A DNA stretch of 64,000 bases. Origin: Brachynemurus nebulosus. Lineage: Eukaryota; Arthropoda; Insecta; Neuroptera; Myrmeleontidae. Below are positions 21,960 through 33,751 of this stretch, piece after piece. The position numbers and the translations under genes are program-made. How positions within the stretch are numbered: the stretch's first letter is position 1; every line of letters begins with the position of its first letter. The stretch spans positions 8,227,044 through 8,291,043 of the forward strand of contig JAPWDM010000016.1 in assembly GCA_035578155.1 (NCBI GenBank), read 5' to 3'. Below the pieces are notes generated by a model. That model made no database searches, was not told where the DNA came from, and was given only the letters and a program-made list of their open reading frames with translations.

Positions 21960-22360
21960 CAATATTTTAACTCGTCAATTCCCAGTGTCACCTTTAGGTG
22001 ACAGTGATTTGTGAATTTTTTTTACAGACAATATAACAAATTTTAAAAATAAATGTGTTACTACTAAAATAATACTTAGTAGTATTCATGGTTTTAATTT
22101 GGCAGCGCTGAAGTTATGTTAACGGTCAAATTAATTCTGCTGTTTCAAACGATTTGCTATTTTATTGCGCGTGAGTGTATCTTGTGGTATTTTCGCTGTT
22201 ATAAAAATGTCTAAAGAGTAGGTACTGTTATTACTATTGTAACAAATTATTATTTAAGAATCAATCTTATAATCAAAGTGATTTTTTGCCGGTAATTTCA
22301 TACCGTTTTACTCATTGCATACTACAAATAACACCCAGTGTCACCTATAGATGACACTTC
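21960..22360. other. AT-rich stretch with CAGTGTCACC motifs
   Basis: CCAGTGTCACCTTTAGGTGACA at 21,980 (a short dyad) and CCAGTGTCACCTATAGATGACA at 22,332 bracket ~330 bp; possibly a small MITE pair. Otherwise nothing. Confidence 0.35.
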
Positions 22361-22425
22361 ATTTTAAAAAAAAAAAAACTAAAGGGTATTTTTTTTCAAT
22401 TATTTATTTTTTATATGTTGAGTAC

Positions 22426-23229
22426 TGTAACGACGGAGGTACGGACCTTTTCTGTAGGGGGTAAATTGATGTTATTGGTAGCGTTGAAAACCCTACAGAA
22501 AGGTCGGGGTTCGAACTCCTGATCACTACGGTAGACTTGCGGGAATTTTAGGGTATTCACTTAATAAAATAATGGGTTCAACTTAACAATTTTATTAACA
22601 AACAAATAAATAAAAGACACAAGAAACAAAATAGGAACATTAATGACATAAAATACAATAAAACCAAATAGGAATTGTTCCCCAAACAGACAGGTAAACA
22701 TTTATAAACAAAAGTTAAAATAACAGCAAAAGAATTAGGACTTACCTGGACACAAGTTATTCCCGTGGTTTAATTACAAGTCCTTGTTATTGGCCACCAA
22801 AACAAACTTCCCAATTACGACCAATAGAGCATGTTAAATTACCCTGAGTAGCCCATCCCCCTGCTAGCAACTAGCCTCCAGCTCTAATGCTCTGTACCGC
22901 TCCATACTTGACTTGCCTTCTCCCCGACTACCCCGACTACCCTACTTCGACTACACTTTTACGACTGCCATCCGACTAATGTCCTCTTCGACTACTCTCC
23001 GACTAATACCCTCTTCGACTTCCCTTCGACTAATACCCTCTTCGACTACCCTTGATTATCATTTTACAATTCTTTTTATATTAATCGTTTGACCCACATA
23101 ATCACGTCATTTTTATCAGAGTCAGCAGAAAGTATGAATTAGTAAATCGTCGATATTTTTTTGGTTGTTTGCTTTGGTTTACTGGCTTCGTTAACAACTC
23201 GTGTCCAAACAAATGGCCCGATTGCAACA
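22426..23229 (-). repeat. 3' LTR (in element orientation)
   Basis: 804 bp, TG...CA ends, with CGACTA-rich repeats near 22,925-23,050. Preceded on the plus strand by GTAC. Confidence 0.88.
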
Positions 23230-23895
23230 TTACTCCCCCCTTCGAAAAAGATGGTTGCTCCAATGAGCAACCAGCCTTTCCCGAGAGTGTAACCATTTAT
23301 CCCTGTGTCCTTCGATGATTCAACCCTCACACTTAAAATACAAATTATATTGTATCTCTGAAAAGCAAAAATAAATATATACATAGTAAATACAATATGT
23401 GTCTTACGTTAATTATTTCACTTAGTGTCTCTATTTTCACTTAGCGTCTCTAACATTGTCTTCTTCGTAGTTAGTTCACTTTCACCCACACACTCACGAT
23501 CGTTTCGTTTTGTCATACATTCCACTATTCTCCACATTGGTCGTTCCTCCGCAAGCCTTTGACTGCGCGTATGGTACGGAAGTAGTCGATATGTGTAAAA
23601 CTTCCGGTACTCGGGTTTTGTTTTCTTCTTCTACTGGATCCTGGTCACTGGCTGAGTATATGATGGACATCCTTCACAATATTTCTTCTTCTTGTTCATG
23701 GTCGCCCAGTATAATTTATTTTGTGTTAACGCGAGTGTTCGCGCAAACCCCCTGATGACCCGCATGTTGTTGGTCGTGATGTACCTCTAGCCCTTGTCGT
23801 CCCATGGTCGTTGGAATTATTAGCTTGTCATCTAATTTGTGTGCTTGTGTTTGGTATATTTCTCCCCCTCCCCTACTGTAGTCTTCGTGGATACT

Positions 23896-25120
23896 TTAAT
23901 TAGCTTGAACTTTGTTGTCCTCAACACCCTTGATCAACACCCTTGCTGCTGTGCTCCCGTGTAAATACTTTCCCAATGGCTCGATTATGATCTCCGTCCC
24001 TGGCTGGAATCTCCGCTGTACTCCAATGGTAACACACTCGGATCGTGGAGGCATCTCCACGTCATATTTCAATTGGATAAGGAGTCGGCCAGACTCCGTT
24101 TCCTTGTTATCGGTCGACTGTGGCCGCAGCGACCGTAACGTTGAGTTGTCCCTTGTTGGCGCCTTCCGTGAATTTCCAAACGCTGGAGACCGAAGATACT
24201 TGTTCGAGGATTCTTCAGAAAAAACTTCATTTGTGTTTCCTAACACTCTTGTAATAATATTCCCATTTTTGGCAGCTTCCCAATTTGAATTGTTTCCTCC
24301 ATTACTTCTTTTTCCCTCGCTGCAGTGTATACCCTAACATCACCCGTGTTGGTCCATATACCCAGACCCCCATATTTTGCTGTCCGCCCCTGTGGTGCGG
24401 CTCCCCATATTTTCTTCTCCGTCGCTGTAGCGCGGCTCCCATATTTTTGTTGTCCGCCTCTGTGGTGCGGCCCCCCATATATCTGTTGTCCGCCTCTGTA
24501 GTGCGGCACCCCGATACATTTGTTGTCCACCTCTGTAGTGTGGCTCCCCATAAATTTGTTGTCCGCCTCTGTAGTGCGGCTCCCCATACATTTGTTGTCC
24601 GCCTCTGTAGTGCGGCTCCCCGATACATTTGTTGTCCGCCTCTGTAGTGCGGTTCCCCATAACATTTGCCGTCCGCCTCTGTAGTGCGGCTCCCCGATAA
24701 ATTTGTTGTCCACCTCTGTAGTGTGGTCCCCCGTAAAATTGTTGTTCCCTGCAGCTTCATAGTTTTGGTAAGTATCCCCTACATCGCACACATAGTCCAT
24801 TTGTCCCGATAATGGTATTCGCAGATTGTATCTCGGCAAATACATGTCTTCGCTCATGAAGTCGATGCTAATTTGATTCTCCTACGTAAATATCCTTCCC
24901 AGTAGCTCGTCGATAGCAAGTGGCAAATCACACATGACAAGAATAGTATGCAACTTCAGGCTTTCCATCTCCAAATTAACGTCAGAAGTCCCATAAATTT
25001 GAAATTTGGGTCCCGTAACTTCAGTTAGATTGAAAGCTGGCAATTCCAGTCGCAGTTGTAGTCTCATCCCCCCTTAGCGCATTATATTTCAATATTATAA
25101 TATAATGGATCCAGTATCCA
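23896..25120 (-). pseudogene. Retropepsin and adjoining gag-pol remnant
   Basis: On the minus strand VVDTGSIIL, the aspartic protease active site, is coded at 25,107-25,130, followed in frame by three stops, then ELPAFNLTEVTGP, KLHTILVMCDLP and LLGR (25,067-24,882), matching the flap and C-terminal ILGRD region of retropepsins. The next frame starts ISIDFM and YLPRYNLRIPL, then runs into the 36-bp repeat. A last frame, 24,246-23,896, has PPRSECVTIGV and PLGKYLHGSTAARVLI, similar in style to the linker after protease. Stops and frame changes make it nonfunctional. Confidence 0.6.
24360..24740. repeat. 36-bp minisatellite inside pro remnant
   Basis: About ten to eleven units with core TTGTCCGCCTCTGTAGTGCGG; period 36 with occasional 37, so the frame alternates and the peptide EPHYRGGQQMYG appears in pieces. 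It interrupts the post-protease coding region. Confidence 0.9.
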
Positions 25121-25339
25121 CTACTTGCAAAAGGCCCCTAAACGAAACTTTGGCATTTCAACAACTATGTTTAGTATTGTTGAACGTGGTGTGGTTGAAA
25201 GCTGTGGTGACGCCCCTGAACGTTGTTGTCCTCCTGTGGTTGCTGATGATTCTTCCTTTAGATTTTCCAGCTGATCCTCTTCTTGATTTTCCCCGACTGA
25301 TTCGCCCTCGAATCTATTTTGTTTTTCCCGATTGATTCA

Positions 25340-26900
25340 CCCTTCTTCCCGTAGATTAACCCGTAGATCCCGTAGATTCCCGTAGATTGATATTATTTCC
25401 CCTGTTTTTTCAGTTCTCACATGATTTAATTTCCCCCTATTGAATCGCCATTTTTCCCGTAAATTAACCCTTATTGATATTATTTCTCATTTTTTTTCAG
25501 TTCCCACATGAGTTAATTTCCCCCTATTAATTCACCATTTTTCCCGTAAATTAACCCTTATTGACATTATTTCTCATTTTTTTTCTGTTCCCACATGACT
25601 CCCGATCTTGATTTCATTCCCAATACTAATAAAATTTATTTTGTTTTCCCGTCACTTGTTATAATTCCCGTTTATTTTCCCCACTATATTTCCATTTTCG
25701 TTCCTCCAAACATTGTTGTTCTTATATTCTCCCAATTAAACTATTTGATTTGTCAATCCCTCGTATATTTTAATTTGCATCCCAATATCCCCATGTTAAT
25801 TAGATTCCACCCGTACTTCTAACAGTTCCCTTATAAAAAATTGAAAATTAAAACCCAATATCCCTATGACCCAGTTATAGTGCTAATTAGTCCCACAACC
25901 CGCATAATTTTAACTCTTTCCCAATAGTTCCCATTCTACTTTGCTCAATTGACCACCAACTACCTACGATAATTATTTTTTCCCAAATGCAATCAAAAGA
26001 AAAAATTACAAAAAAAAAAATATATGGTACCCCTTACTAAAATTAGAACTACAAAATTATATATATTACCCCTTAATAGTATTAATTTATATTCCCAACA
26101 TAAGCAATTTAAAAAGAATTATATAAGACGTGCAACACTTCCGCATTAGTTTGCAAAAAGAAACTTAAAAAAAAAATGTTTTTATTAAAAATGGTGCAAT
26201 GATTGTGATATTTTATCCATTAATTACTACAACTAGGAACATAGTTCACCCTTTCCTGTTACGATAAATTGTCTTACAAAACTGATATCTCCTTGTAAAA
26301 AAAAATTATACATTTAATTATTCCCCAAAGCAAGAAAACATTAATTCTTGAATTATTAATTTTCATATACGATTTATTATTATTTTTTTTTTGAAATTGT
26401 ACGTGTCTGCAGAATACACTGTTCTTTACATCTGGACAAAAAATTTTTTCGCTGTCTGTGCATAATTGAAACACACAAGTATGACATTGTTTAAAGCCTG
26501 CATACCTATGTATGTACATATTACGAGTCACGAGCCATCAATATCGTATTACGCACTGTTATTATTACTGTTTGTTTTTATAAATAACTTAATAATTGAT
26601 AAAGTAATTAATACATTTAACATCATTAATTACCTACATAGTGTATGTATGTGAACTTGGATTTATGCTTAACTAATCAAAAAAACTTTTTTTTTTTTCA
26701 ACAAAAAAAAGATTTCTAAGCAGTAAGCAATTGAATAAATTTAATGATTTAGTATGGATAATTGTAATAATTAATAGTTAACTCACTTTTATTCCCCCAG
26801 ATTTACACAATTTCCACATTTAAAAAAGAAAAGGACCCAAAAATTTCCGCAAATCCTCCGCAGTTTTTTGTTTTACTATTAATTTCACCGGCTGCCACCA
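25340..26900. other. Noncoding interior of LTR element
   Basis: AT-rich, with short repeats of CCCGTAGATT (25,350-25,390) and two copies of a ~120-bp block with TTAATTTCCCCCTATT and TTCAGTTCCCACATGA (25,410-25,590). Gag would be expected here on the minus strand, but no frame over 90 codons is left. Confidence 0.55.
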
Positions 26901-26901
26901 T

Positions 26902-27705
26902 TGTAACGACGGAGGTACGGACCTTTTCTGTAGGGAGTAAATTGATGTTATTGGTAGCGTTCAAAACCCTACAGAAAGGTCGGGGTTCGAACTCCTGATC
27001 ACTACGGTAGACTTGCGGGAATTTTAGGGTATTCACTTAATAAAATAATGGGTTCAACTTAACAATTTTATTAACAAACAAATAAATAAAAGACACAAGA
27101 AACAAAATAGGAACATTAATGACATAAAATACAATAAAACCAAATAGGAATTGTTCCCCAAACAGACAGGTAAACATTTATAAACAAAAGTTAAAATAAC
27201 AGCAAAAGAATTAGGGCTTACCTGGACACAAGTTATTCCCGTGGTTTAATTACAAGTCCTTGTTATTGGCCACCAAAACAAACTTCCCAATTACGACCAA
27301 TAGAGCATGTTAAATTACCCTGAGTAGCCCATCCCCCTGCTAGCAACTAGCCTCCAGCTCTAATGCTCTGTACCGCTCCATACTTGACTTGCCTTCTCCC
27401 CGACTACCCCGACTACCCGACTTCGACTACACTTTTACGACTGCCATCCGACTAATGTCCTCTTCGACTACTCTCCGACTAATACCCTCTTCGACTTCCC
27501 TTCGACTAATACCCTCTTCGACTACCCTTGATTATCATTTTACAATTCTTTTTATATTAATCGTTTGACCCACATAATCACGTCATTTTTATCAGAGTCA
27601 GCAGAAAGTATGAATTAGTAAATCGTCGATATTTTTTTGGTTGTTTGCTTTGGTTTACTGGCCTCGTTAACAACTCGTGTCCAAATAAATGGCCCGATTG
27701 CAACA
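26902..27705 (-). repeat. 5' LTR (in element orientation)
   Basis: 804 bp, nearly identical to the other LTR; differences seen at six sites only, for example G/C near 26,961 and A/G near 27,214. Followed by GTAC. Confidence 0.88.
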
Positions 27706-27845
27706 GTACCTAAAGATAAAAACTAACACAAAATAAGGATATTTTGTCGATAGATCGCGGCTTGGGAATTGGCGAGTTAAAAGAAATTAAAATACGTTAG
27801 ATATTTTAAATAAATTAATGGAATGTATGATGTTATTTATGTATG

Positions 27846-28396
27846 TCGCGATCATGTCCCTGCCACTTTCCATATATCCCATTATAAAAAAAATGGACCG
27901 TTTACTAACGCCGCTGTAACGAATATACCAGATGGCGTTAATGTACTTGAATAAAATAGAGTCGGGACATGAGTTTTGATAGTTCGCTATTTTTCATCAA
28001 GGATTCATCTAAAATAGGACTTCTTAAACTTTTTTCACTCGCGACCCCAAATAGAGATTTATAAGTATTTTGTAAAGAATATTGATTAGGTAACAACACA
28101 TATACAAATGGCCCTGTTTTAAAATAAATTGGAAATAAATTAAATATTTAAAAAAAATATTTTAATTCAATCTAGAAAGATTAATTAAATTAAAAAATTT
28201 TAATTCTTCGTTAACACAACTTGGTGACGATACTTTTGTACTCAATCATATGATGATTAATTTTGACATCTATTTGATGAAAAATGCTCACATGTCCGAA
28301 ATTTATTTAGTATGCTTCAACACCATTAGCGCCACGTAGTAAACTGTGACATTGAAAGGCCCTTTCTTGAAAACAAGTGGCAGGGACATGGTCGCG
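27846..28396. repeat. MITE with nested hAT-like end
   Basis: Ends share an inverted GCGATCATGTCCCTGCCAC / GTGGCAGGGACATGGTCGC. Inside, near 28,012-28,055, ACTTCTTAAACTTTTTTCACTCGCGACCCC, split as ACTTCTTAAACTTTTTTC and ACTCGCGACCCC, resembles a hAT terminal repeat. No transposase. Confidence 0.55.
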
Positions 28397-28778
28397 ATGC
28401 GGTTTCGTGCGGTGGTTGTTCAAACCAACCGAACCAACAATAGCACCAGCGGGGAGACTGGGTGATGACGCTTTTAACTGTTTGAACCACAAATAAGACA
28501 GATCAAGCCTACATACAAAAAAGTGTGATCCGAAAGTTGCAATAAGTAGCAATTTACACTGGTTACAGATTAGTCGTCCATCGGCTCTTCAAGCGTACAT
28601 ATGCATTGTTAAGTCATAGCCACAGTGGTGGCTGTTCATTGTTATATCATTAGTAGCAGGTGCATGCATACGGTTGTTCGAGTATACGTATCCATTCCCA
28701 ACTTGGACCACGGCTACATACATACAGAGTATTACACACACAGACATCCACTACCTTACACATACCAACACAAACTCT

Positions 28779-28797
28779 AAATAATAATAATAATAAC

Positions 28798-28838
<41 letters not shown>
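28779..28838. repeat. (AAT)n microsatellite, target of LINE
   Basis: Reads as poly-Asn in the frame that continues into the LINE, which falsely extends that frame upstream to 28,660. Confidence 0.95.
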
Positions 28839-28839
<1 letters not shown>

Positions 28840-30834
28840 CACCTAATGCAGCAATACCTAGCGCGTGTAAAGAGATTGCTGAACACTTACCTTGATGGAA
28901 AGAAAATCATCAAAGCAATTAACACCTACGCAGTTCCGGTGCTAACGTACTCATTTGGGGTAATCAAATGGACGCCTACGGACTTGACAAACATCGAGAT
29001 CAAGACCCGCGTCCTTATGACCAAATACAGAATTCATCATCCCAAAGCAGCGATAGAACGACTGACGCTGCCAAGAGCCGAAGGGGGTCGGGGTCTTATA
29101 GACATAAGGAACATGCATAATAAACAGGTTCATAACTTGCGAGAATACTTTTACACCAAAACACACACATCACACCTACACAATTCAATAATCCAAGCCG
29201 ACAAGGCATACACACCATTAAACCTCTCACACACAGAAATGCCAGATAGTTTTTGCCCCTTGGTCACGAAGGAGGACAAAATCCAGCAATGGATCCGCAA
29301 GCCTCTACATGTAAGACATCCACATGATCTTAACCAGAGTAACTTCGACAAAGCAGCGTCGCACGCCTGGTTGAGTCAAGGAAGTCTTTTCCCGGAGACT
29401 GAAGGATTTATGCTGGCTATACAAGATCAAGTAATTCACACAAAGAATTACTCAAAATACATACTTCGTGACTCGTCAATAACATCTGACTCATGCCGGA
29501 GATGCCATTCCAAACCCGAAACGATCCAATACATCACAGCTGCCTGTACTCAGCTCGCTCAGTCCGAATATAAACACCGTCACGACCAGGTTGGCAAAAT
29601 TATATACCAGAAACTAGCGGTTAAGCACCACCTTATAACCGATAAAACCCCTTACTACAAGCTCACACCAAAAGTAGTAGCGGAGAATGACTCCTGTAGA
29701 CTTTACTGGGATCGGTCGATTATTACAGATAAGACCATAAATCATAATCGACCAGATATCACCTTCGTAATGAAAAACACTAAGACAACCTATCTGATCG
29801 ATATTGCGGTTCCAAATACACACAACTTACAAAAAACACACGCAGTTAAATTGGAGAAATACACTGACCTCGCAGCCGAAATAAAACAACAATGGCGAAT
29901 GGAACATGTCCACATCGTTCCAATAGTGCTCAGTGCCACCGGGGTCATTCCACACACACTACATAATAGTTTGAGCCTCTTGGGTCTCCCAAAATACACA
30001 TATGTCACTATGCAAAAGGCAGTGATCATAAACACGTGTCGTATAGTACGGAAGTTCCTCAGTAATACGAATCCGACTGCGATATGTGAAAGCACAAGAC
30101 CTGCTTCTACTCCATCTGAGCCATCTACAGTGAGCGAACAATACACTGACACTCATCCTACTGACACACAACACACATACATAAACACACAATACACTAA
30201 CACTGAAAGACAAACACTTAACACACATACAGATCCAGATTCGTCTGATGGAGAGGGGGGATCGAACAACTGCCGCACTGTCACTGTTACCGCTCTGGTG
30301 CACAATCCTCCCCAACTCAATAACACACAAGGTCCGTCAACCTCTGTACCATCTAAACGCGCAATTCCAGGAACACCCGATCTTAATGAGCAATTTGATG
30401 AACCAGAAAACATCTACACCAAGAAACGTAAAATAGAAAGACACATCCACACACACACACAAACACACACACAAACACAAACAGTCCTTTCCCTTCCCTC
30501 TGTCCCTACTCCTACCTACCATCTGAGGACACGAAAACGAACTAGGCATTCACAGCCGTCTGTCATTGAGCCAACATCTACGCTCCCACAAAAGTCTCGT
30601 CGCACGAACCAGTGTACACCAAAATAGACGCATAACAGCTCGTTTCAAGCAACAACAACAACAATATAAGGAGTGATGTGACAAACCCGTCCGTGAATGT
30701 ACTACGGTACTTTTACGGATTGGTTTGGCACATTACCCTTCCACAGAGCCTAATACCTTGCATAATGCCGGTATAGGTGAATGTTACCCAGTACTGTCCT
30801 ACTGAGTAGTGAGCGCCAGGTTGGCGTAAAAGTC

Positions 30835-30850
<16 letters not shown>
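28839..30850 (+). mobile_element. RLE-type non-LTR retrotransposon, 5'-truncated, (TAA)n target
   Basis: Seen: an open frame to 30,627 followed by ~215 bp of 3' UTR with AATACCTTGCATAATGCCGG, GTTACCCAGTACTG and TAGTGAGCGCCAGG, ending at (TAA)n at 30,838. It begins inside another (TAA)n run, so it is bounded on both sides by the same microsatellite. Known: R4/Dong-type elements insert at TAA repeats. The 5' part, including most of the reverse transcriptase, is absent. Confidence 0.8.
28847..30627 (+). CDS. C-terminal part of RLE LINE reverse transcriptase-endonuclease
   Basis: About 590 codons remain, without stops. The first ~100 residues (YLARVKRLLNTYLDGKKIIKAIN, split: YLARVKRLLNTYL, DGKKIIKAIN) belong to the end of the reverse transcriptase/thumb. 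Then come a zinc knuckle CRRCHSKPETIQYITAAC and a restriction-like endonuclease core NRPDI plus TTYLIDIAVPNTHNL, with RHDQVGKII upstream. The tail beyond residue ~420 is Thr/His/Pro-rich low-complexity sequence. Known: R2/R4/Dong/NeSL-group LINEs cut their target with this domain. The catalytic PD...D pattern is present, the polymerase domain is missing. The clade call is from motif memory. Confidence 0.75.

Positions 30851-30866
<16 letters not shown>
30838..30866. repeat. (TAA)n microsatellite
   Basis: Lies between the 3' end of the main LINE copy and the next, different, 3' end. Confidence 0.9.
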
Positions 30867-31153
30867 ATGCACAGTCATACATGCACACCGTCACACACAC
30901 TGACACAAACAGTCCCACCCCCACCCTCTACGCCAACTTCCACCCATCCTATGATGACGCGTAAACGTACTAAGCTTGCTTCGCAAGCCATATCAGAGCA
31001 AACATCTACGCTCCCACCTAAACAGCCACGCAGGAAGTAGTCACACGACCAAGGACGGACGTATACCCAAGGAACCTAATACCTTGCGCTGGCCGGTATA
31101 GGTGAAAAGTACCCAGCTCTACTGCTGAGGTAGTGAACGCCGGGATGGCGATT
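30866..31153 (+). mobile_element. Second LINE 3' end, diverged subfamily
   Basis: Codes a fragment like the C-terminal tail (CGCAGGAAGTAG, cf. the Arg-rich end of the main copy) and a 3' UTR with AATACCTTGCGCTGGCCGG and GTGAACGCCGGGATGG, clearly related but different from the first copy. Ends in (TAA)n. Confidence 0.7.

Positions 31154-31235
<82 letters not shown>
31154..31235. repeat. (TAA)n microsatellite
   Basis: About 27 triplets; the poly-Ile and poly-Tyr frames across it on the minus strand are artefacts. Confidence 0.95.
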
Positions 31236-31236
<1 letters not shown>

Positions 31237-31503
31237 GCTCCCACAAAAGTCTCGTCGTACGACCCAGTGTACACCAAAATAGACGCATAACACCTCGTTT
31301 CAAGCAACAACAACAACAATATAGGGAGTGATGTGACAAGCCCGTCCGTGAATGTACTACGGTACTTTTACGGATTGGTTTGGCACATTACCCTTCCACA
31401 GAGCCTAATACCTTGCATAATGCCGGTATAGGTGAATGTTACCCAGTACTGTCCTACTGAGTAGTGAGCGCCAGGTTGGCGTAAAAGTCTATAATAATAA
31501 TAA
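31236..31503 (+). mobile_element. Third LINE 3' end, near-identical to first
   Basis: Repeats 30,585-30,850 with few changes (for example GACAAGCCCGTCC versus GACAAACCCGTCC), starting at CGCTCCCACAAAAGTCTCG directly after (TAA)n and ending in (TAA)n. An extreme 5' truncation. Confidence 0.8.
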
Positions 31504-31980
31504 TTTTATTTGTAAATAATTAACAAATATTTTACTTCGCAAATATACCACTTTTTTTGAAACTGTGACAATATTGTTTCGAACCGTCAGTTCATTTTCA
31601 AACAGAATAAATATTACATTCGTTACATGTCTATTAATATTATAATTCTATTTGTTTTAGATCATACAGTGATCATACAAATGATTCGAGTTGATACAAA
31701 TTGTACATAATTAATATACCAGAAAAAATAATGATAGCTAACAATAATAATAATAAAATTAATAAAAATTTCTTAAATACTTAAATGATTCAAAGTTAAA
31801 GTACCTAACATAAATATATAATTATAATCCTAAATGTTTATATAAAACAAAAAACAATGATTACTTTTAACATCAATAAGTAAAAATAAAAATAATCAAA
31901 AAATAATTAATTCAATAAATAAATATATAACAATTATTTAAATTTTTAAAATGAAGCGAATCGTGTATGTGTATTAGCTG
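31504..31980. other. AT-rich stretch
   Basis: No gene; A/T-rich with ATAA repeats. Confidence 0.4.
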
Positions 31981-31981
31981 C

Positions 31982-32665
31982 TTACTCATTTCGTATAAAA
32001 GCACGCGTTTTTAAAGCGGCTGAAATATAGTAATACAGATTCTTTGCTTTAGTCTTGTCAATATTTAACAAAAGGTATTTCAAATTTGCTAAAGCTGGGT
32101 TTGTGAGGTGCTGGCCTAAATATCTATAGCGAATAGATGTGTAAATAGGGCAAATAAGAAAGAAATGGCTTAAATCCTCGGTGCCTCCAATGTTACAAAC
32201 TGTACAAGGGCTACATAGGTCTAATTTATATGCATTTCCAGTCATATAAATTCTGCAAACTGACTGACTAGACATACGAATTTGGCTAATCACTCGAATA
32301 TATTCTAAATTAGTATTATGTGTTAAGTAATTTTGAGAAAGTTCTTCTGAATAAATTTCTTTGTACATCAAGCTGTAGGAGGATGCTTCAATTCGTTGAA
32401 AATCTTCCTTATGAAGTATTTCTGCGTATTCGGCCAATATCTGATCTTTATTTGACTTGATTAATGTTAAATCTTGTAGATTCCATAAACGTTCATAATT
32501 TACTGATACTAAAAGCTCTCTCAGCTGTGTAACCCAATTAAACTTTGCTTGATTTATAGGGGATTTTTCATCTAAAGTTTTTAATCTTTCATAACATATT
32601 TTTGGATACCCATAATTAGGCATTTCCATAATTTTCATCCACCATGAAAGAGTCAGACTTAGCAC
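31982..32665 (-). pseudogene. LINE ORF2 C-terminal fragment (Jockey/I-like)
   Basis: A 227-codon open frame: FNWVTQLRELL near residue 43, QNYLTHNTNLEYIRVISQIRMSS, split as QNYLTHNTNLEYIRV and ISQIRMSS, near 115-135, and a C-terminal finger CTVCNIGGTEDLSHFFLICP. Known: this HFLxxCP-type knuckle is found after the reverse transcriptase of insect non-LTR elements. The polymerase part is absent, and upstream sequence is unrelated, so it is a truncated relic despite the open frame. A related fragment is at 39,568-39,845. Confidence 0.65.
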
Positions 32666-32699
32666 TTGGACACATAAAGGATTAACATTACTTACTTAC

Positions 32700-33095
32700 G
32701 ATACCAACGACTATAATAGTTAGTATCCCGCTTGTCGCCAAAAAGTTACGTCACAAAAATGGGAGTAGCTTCCCCACTTTCCATGATTATATACAGTTTG
32801 TGTCTGTATGTGTGGTGTAGTTGATGTTCGTGTGTGTGATATTCCGTATGTATGAATAGCTCGGAGGCTGGAGGGAGATGATACAAATCCCATACCTACC
32901 CACTCGACAATGGTACGTATACATAATGTCTGATGTAATATGTATGTACTCTAGGCTTACGTATTCATGTATTACATTGTTACAACAATCAATGTCCGAA
33001 CCGCTACAAGTGTTGTGGACGACTGAATCACCTAAGCGATATCTGATACACTCTTGACACACCACTAGCCACAATTTTTTCCCCATTTTCCCCAC
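32700..33095. other. Unassigned, GTGTGT-rich stretch
   Basis: Contains TGTGTGTCTGTATGTGTGG-like simple sequence and no supported gene. Confidence 0.35.
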
Positions 33096-33097
33096 TT

Positions 33098-33191
33098 TCA
33101 GTTCAAGTCTAAAGGAAGTTTAAATCAAGGGGCCAAACTATTATATAGTAGTTTGGCCCCTTGGTTTGAACTTTCTTTAGACTTGTACTGG
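33098..33191. repeat. Hairpin, 94 bp
   Basis: CAGT-TCAAGTCTAAAGGAAGTT and GGGGCCAAACTA on the left are mirrored on the right around TTATATAG. Arms ~44 bp with few mismatches. Confidence 0.8.
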
Positions 33192-33750
33192 CAATCACAC
33201 AGTGAAGATGGGTTGTTTAGTCGGCTTCTATAAATACACAACAATTAATAAATTGGATAAATACTCTTACATAAAAAGTATTATTTTTTTATATTAAAAA
33301 GTAGTTAATTATAATTTTTAATCGTTATTTACTAATTATTGATGACTGGTATCGTTGTTATTATTTATTTATAAAAACTATGGTTTTTCCTAAAAATTTA
33401 ATGGTAAAAACCACATCAAAATCATTATTATAAGTGAGAAAACAATTTTTTGTGTTTCCTGAACATTTTTATTTATGTTAGTTAGATGGTTTTGAGACTC
33501 ATCGGCTCAAATCTACTGAAATAAAATAAATATTATTTCATGATTTATAGTTGCCACTTTGTATTTTTTATTTGATAATTATAACCTCTAAGCATAATTT
33601 CCTATCCTTATAATTCTATACAAAAAAAGTGGATTGTAACCTCGTATTTACTAGAAACAACTAATATAATTATACAACAATATATTATATAAAAGAAGTT
33701 GCAGTAAGGATCAAATCGATCGGATGATTTGTCTTCGAGTTTAATCGTAG
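33192..33750. other. AT-rich stretch
   Basis: Nothing supported. CTCGTATTTACTAGAAAC at 33,640 recurs with changes at 34,516, on the other side of the MITE at 33,752-34,387. Confidence 0.4.
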
Positions 33751-33751
33751 C

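Larger units (their letters stand above)
22426..27705 (-). mobile_element. LTR retrotransposon, minus strand, nonautonomous (gag-pro only)
   Basis: Seen: two direct 804-bp repeats in the same orientation bound 3,672 bp, flanked by GTAC on both sides (22,422-22,425 and 27,706-27,709), a 4-bp target duplication. On the minus strand each LTR runs TGTTGC...TTACA; a primer-binding-like TGGTGGCAGCCGG follows the 5' LTR, and a purine tract GAAGGGGGGAGTAA precedes the 3' LTR. The interior has an eroded retropepsin but no reverse transcriptase, RNase H or integrase. I count about six differences between LTRs, so insertion is recent although coding is decayed: it must have been moved by another element's enzymes. 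Confidence 0.85.

Noticed and set aside
28660..28838. N-terminal extension of the LINE ORF with poly-Asn
   Set aside because: It is target microsatellite plus flanking DNA read in frame by chance.
29790..30549. Several minus-strand ORFs of 70-123 aa
   Set aside because: Antisense shadows of the LINE coding region.
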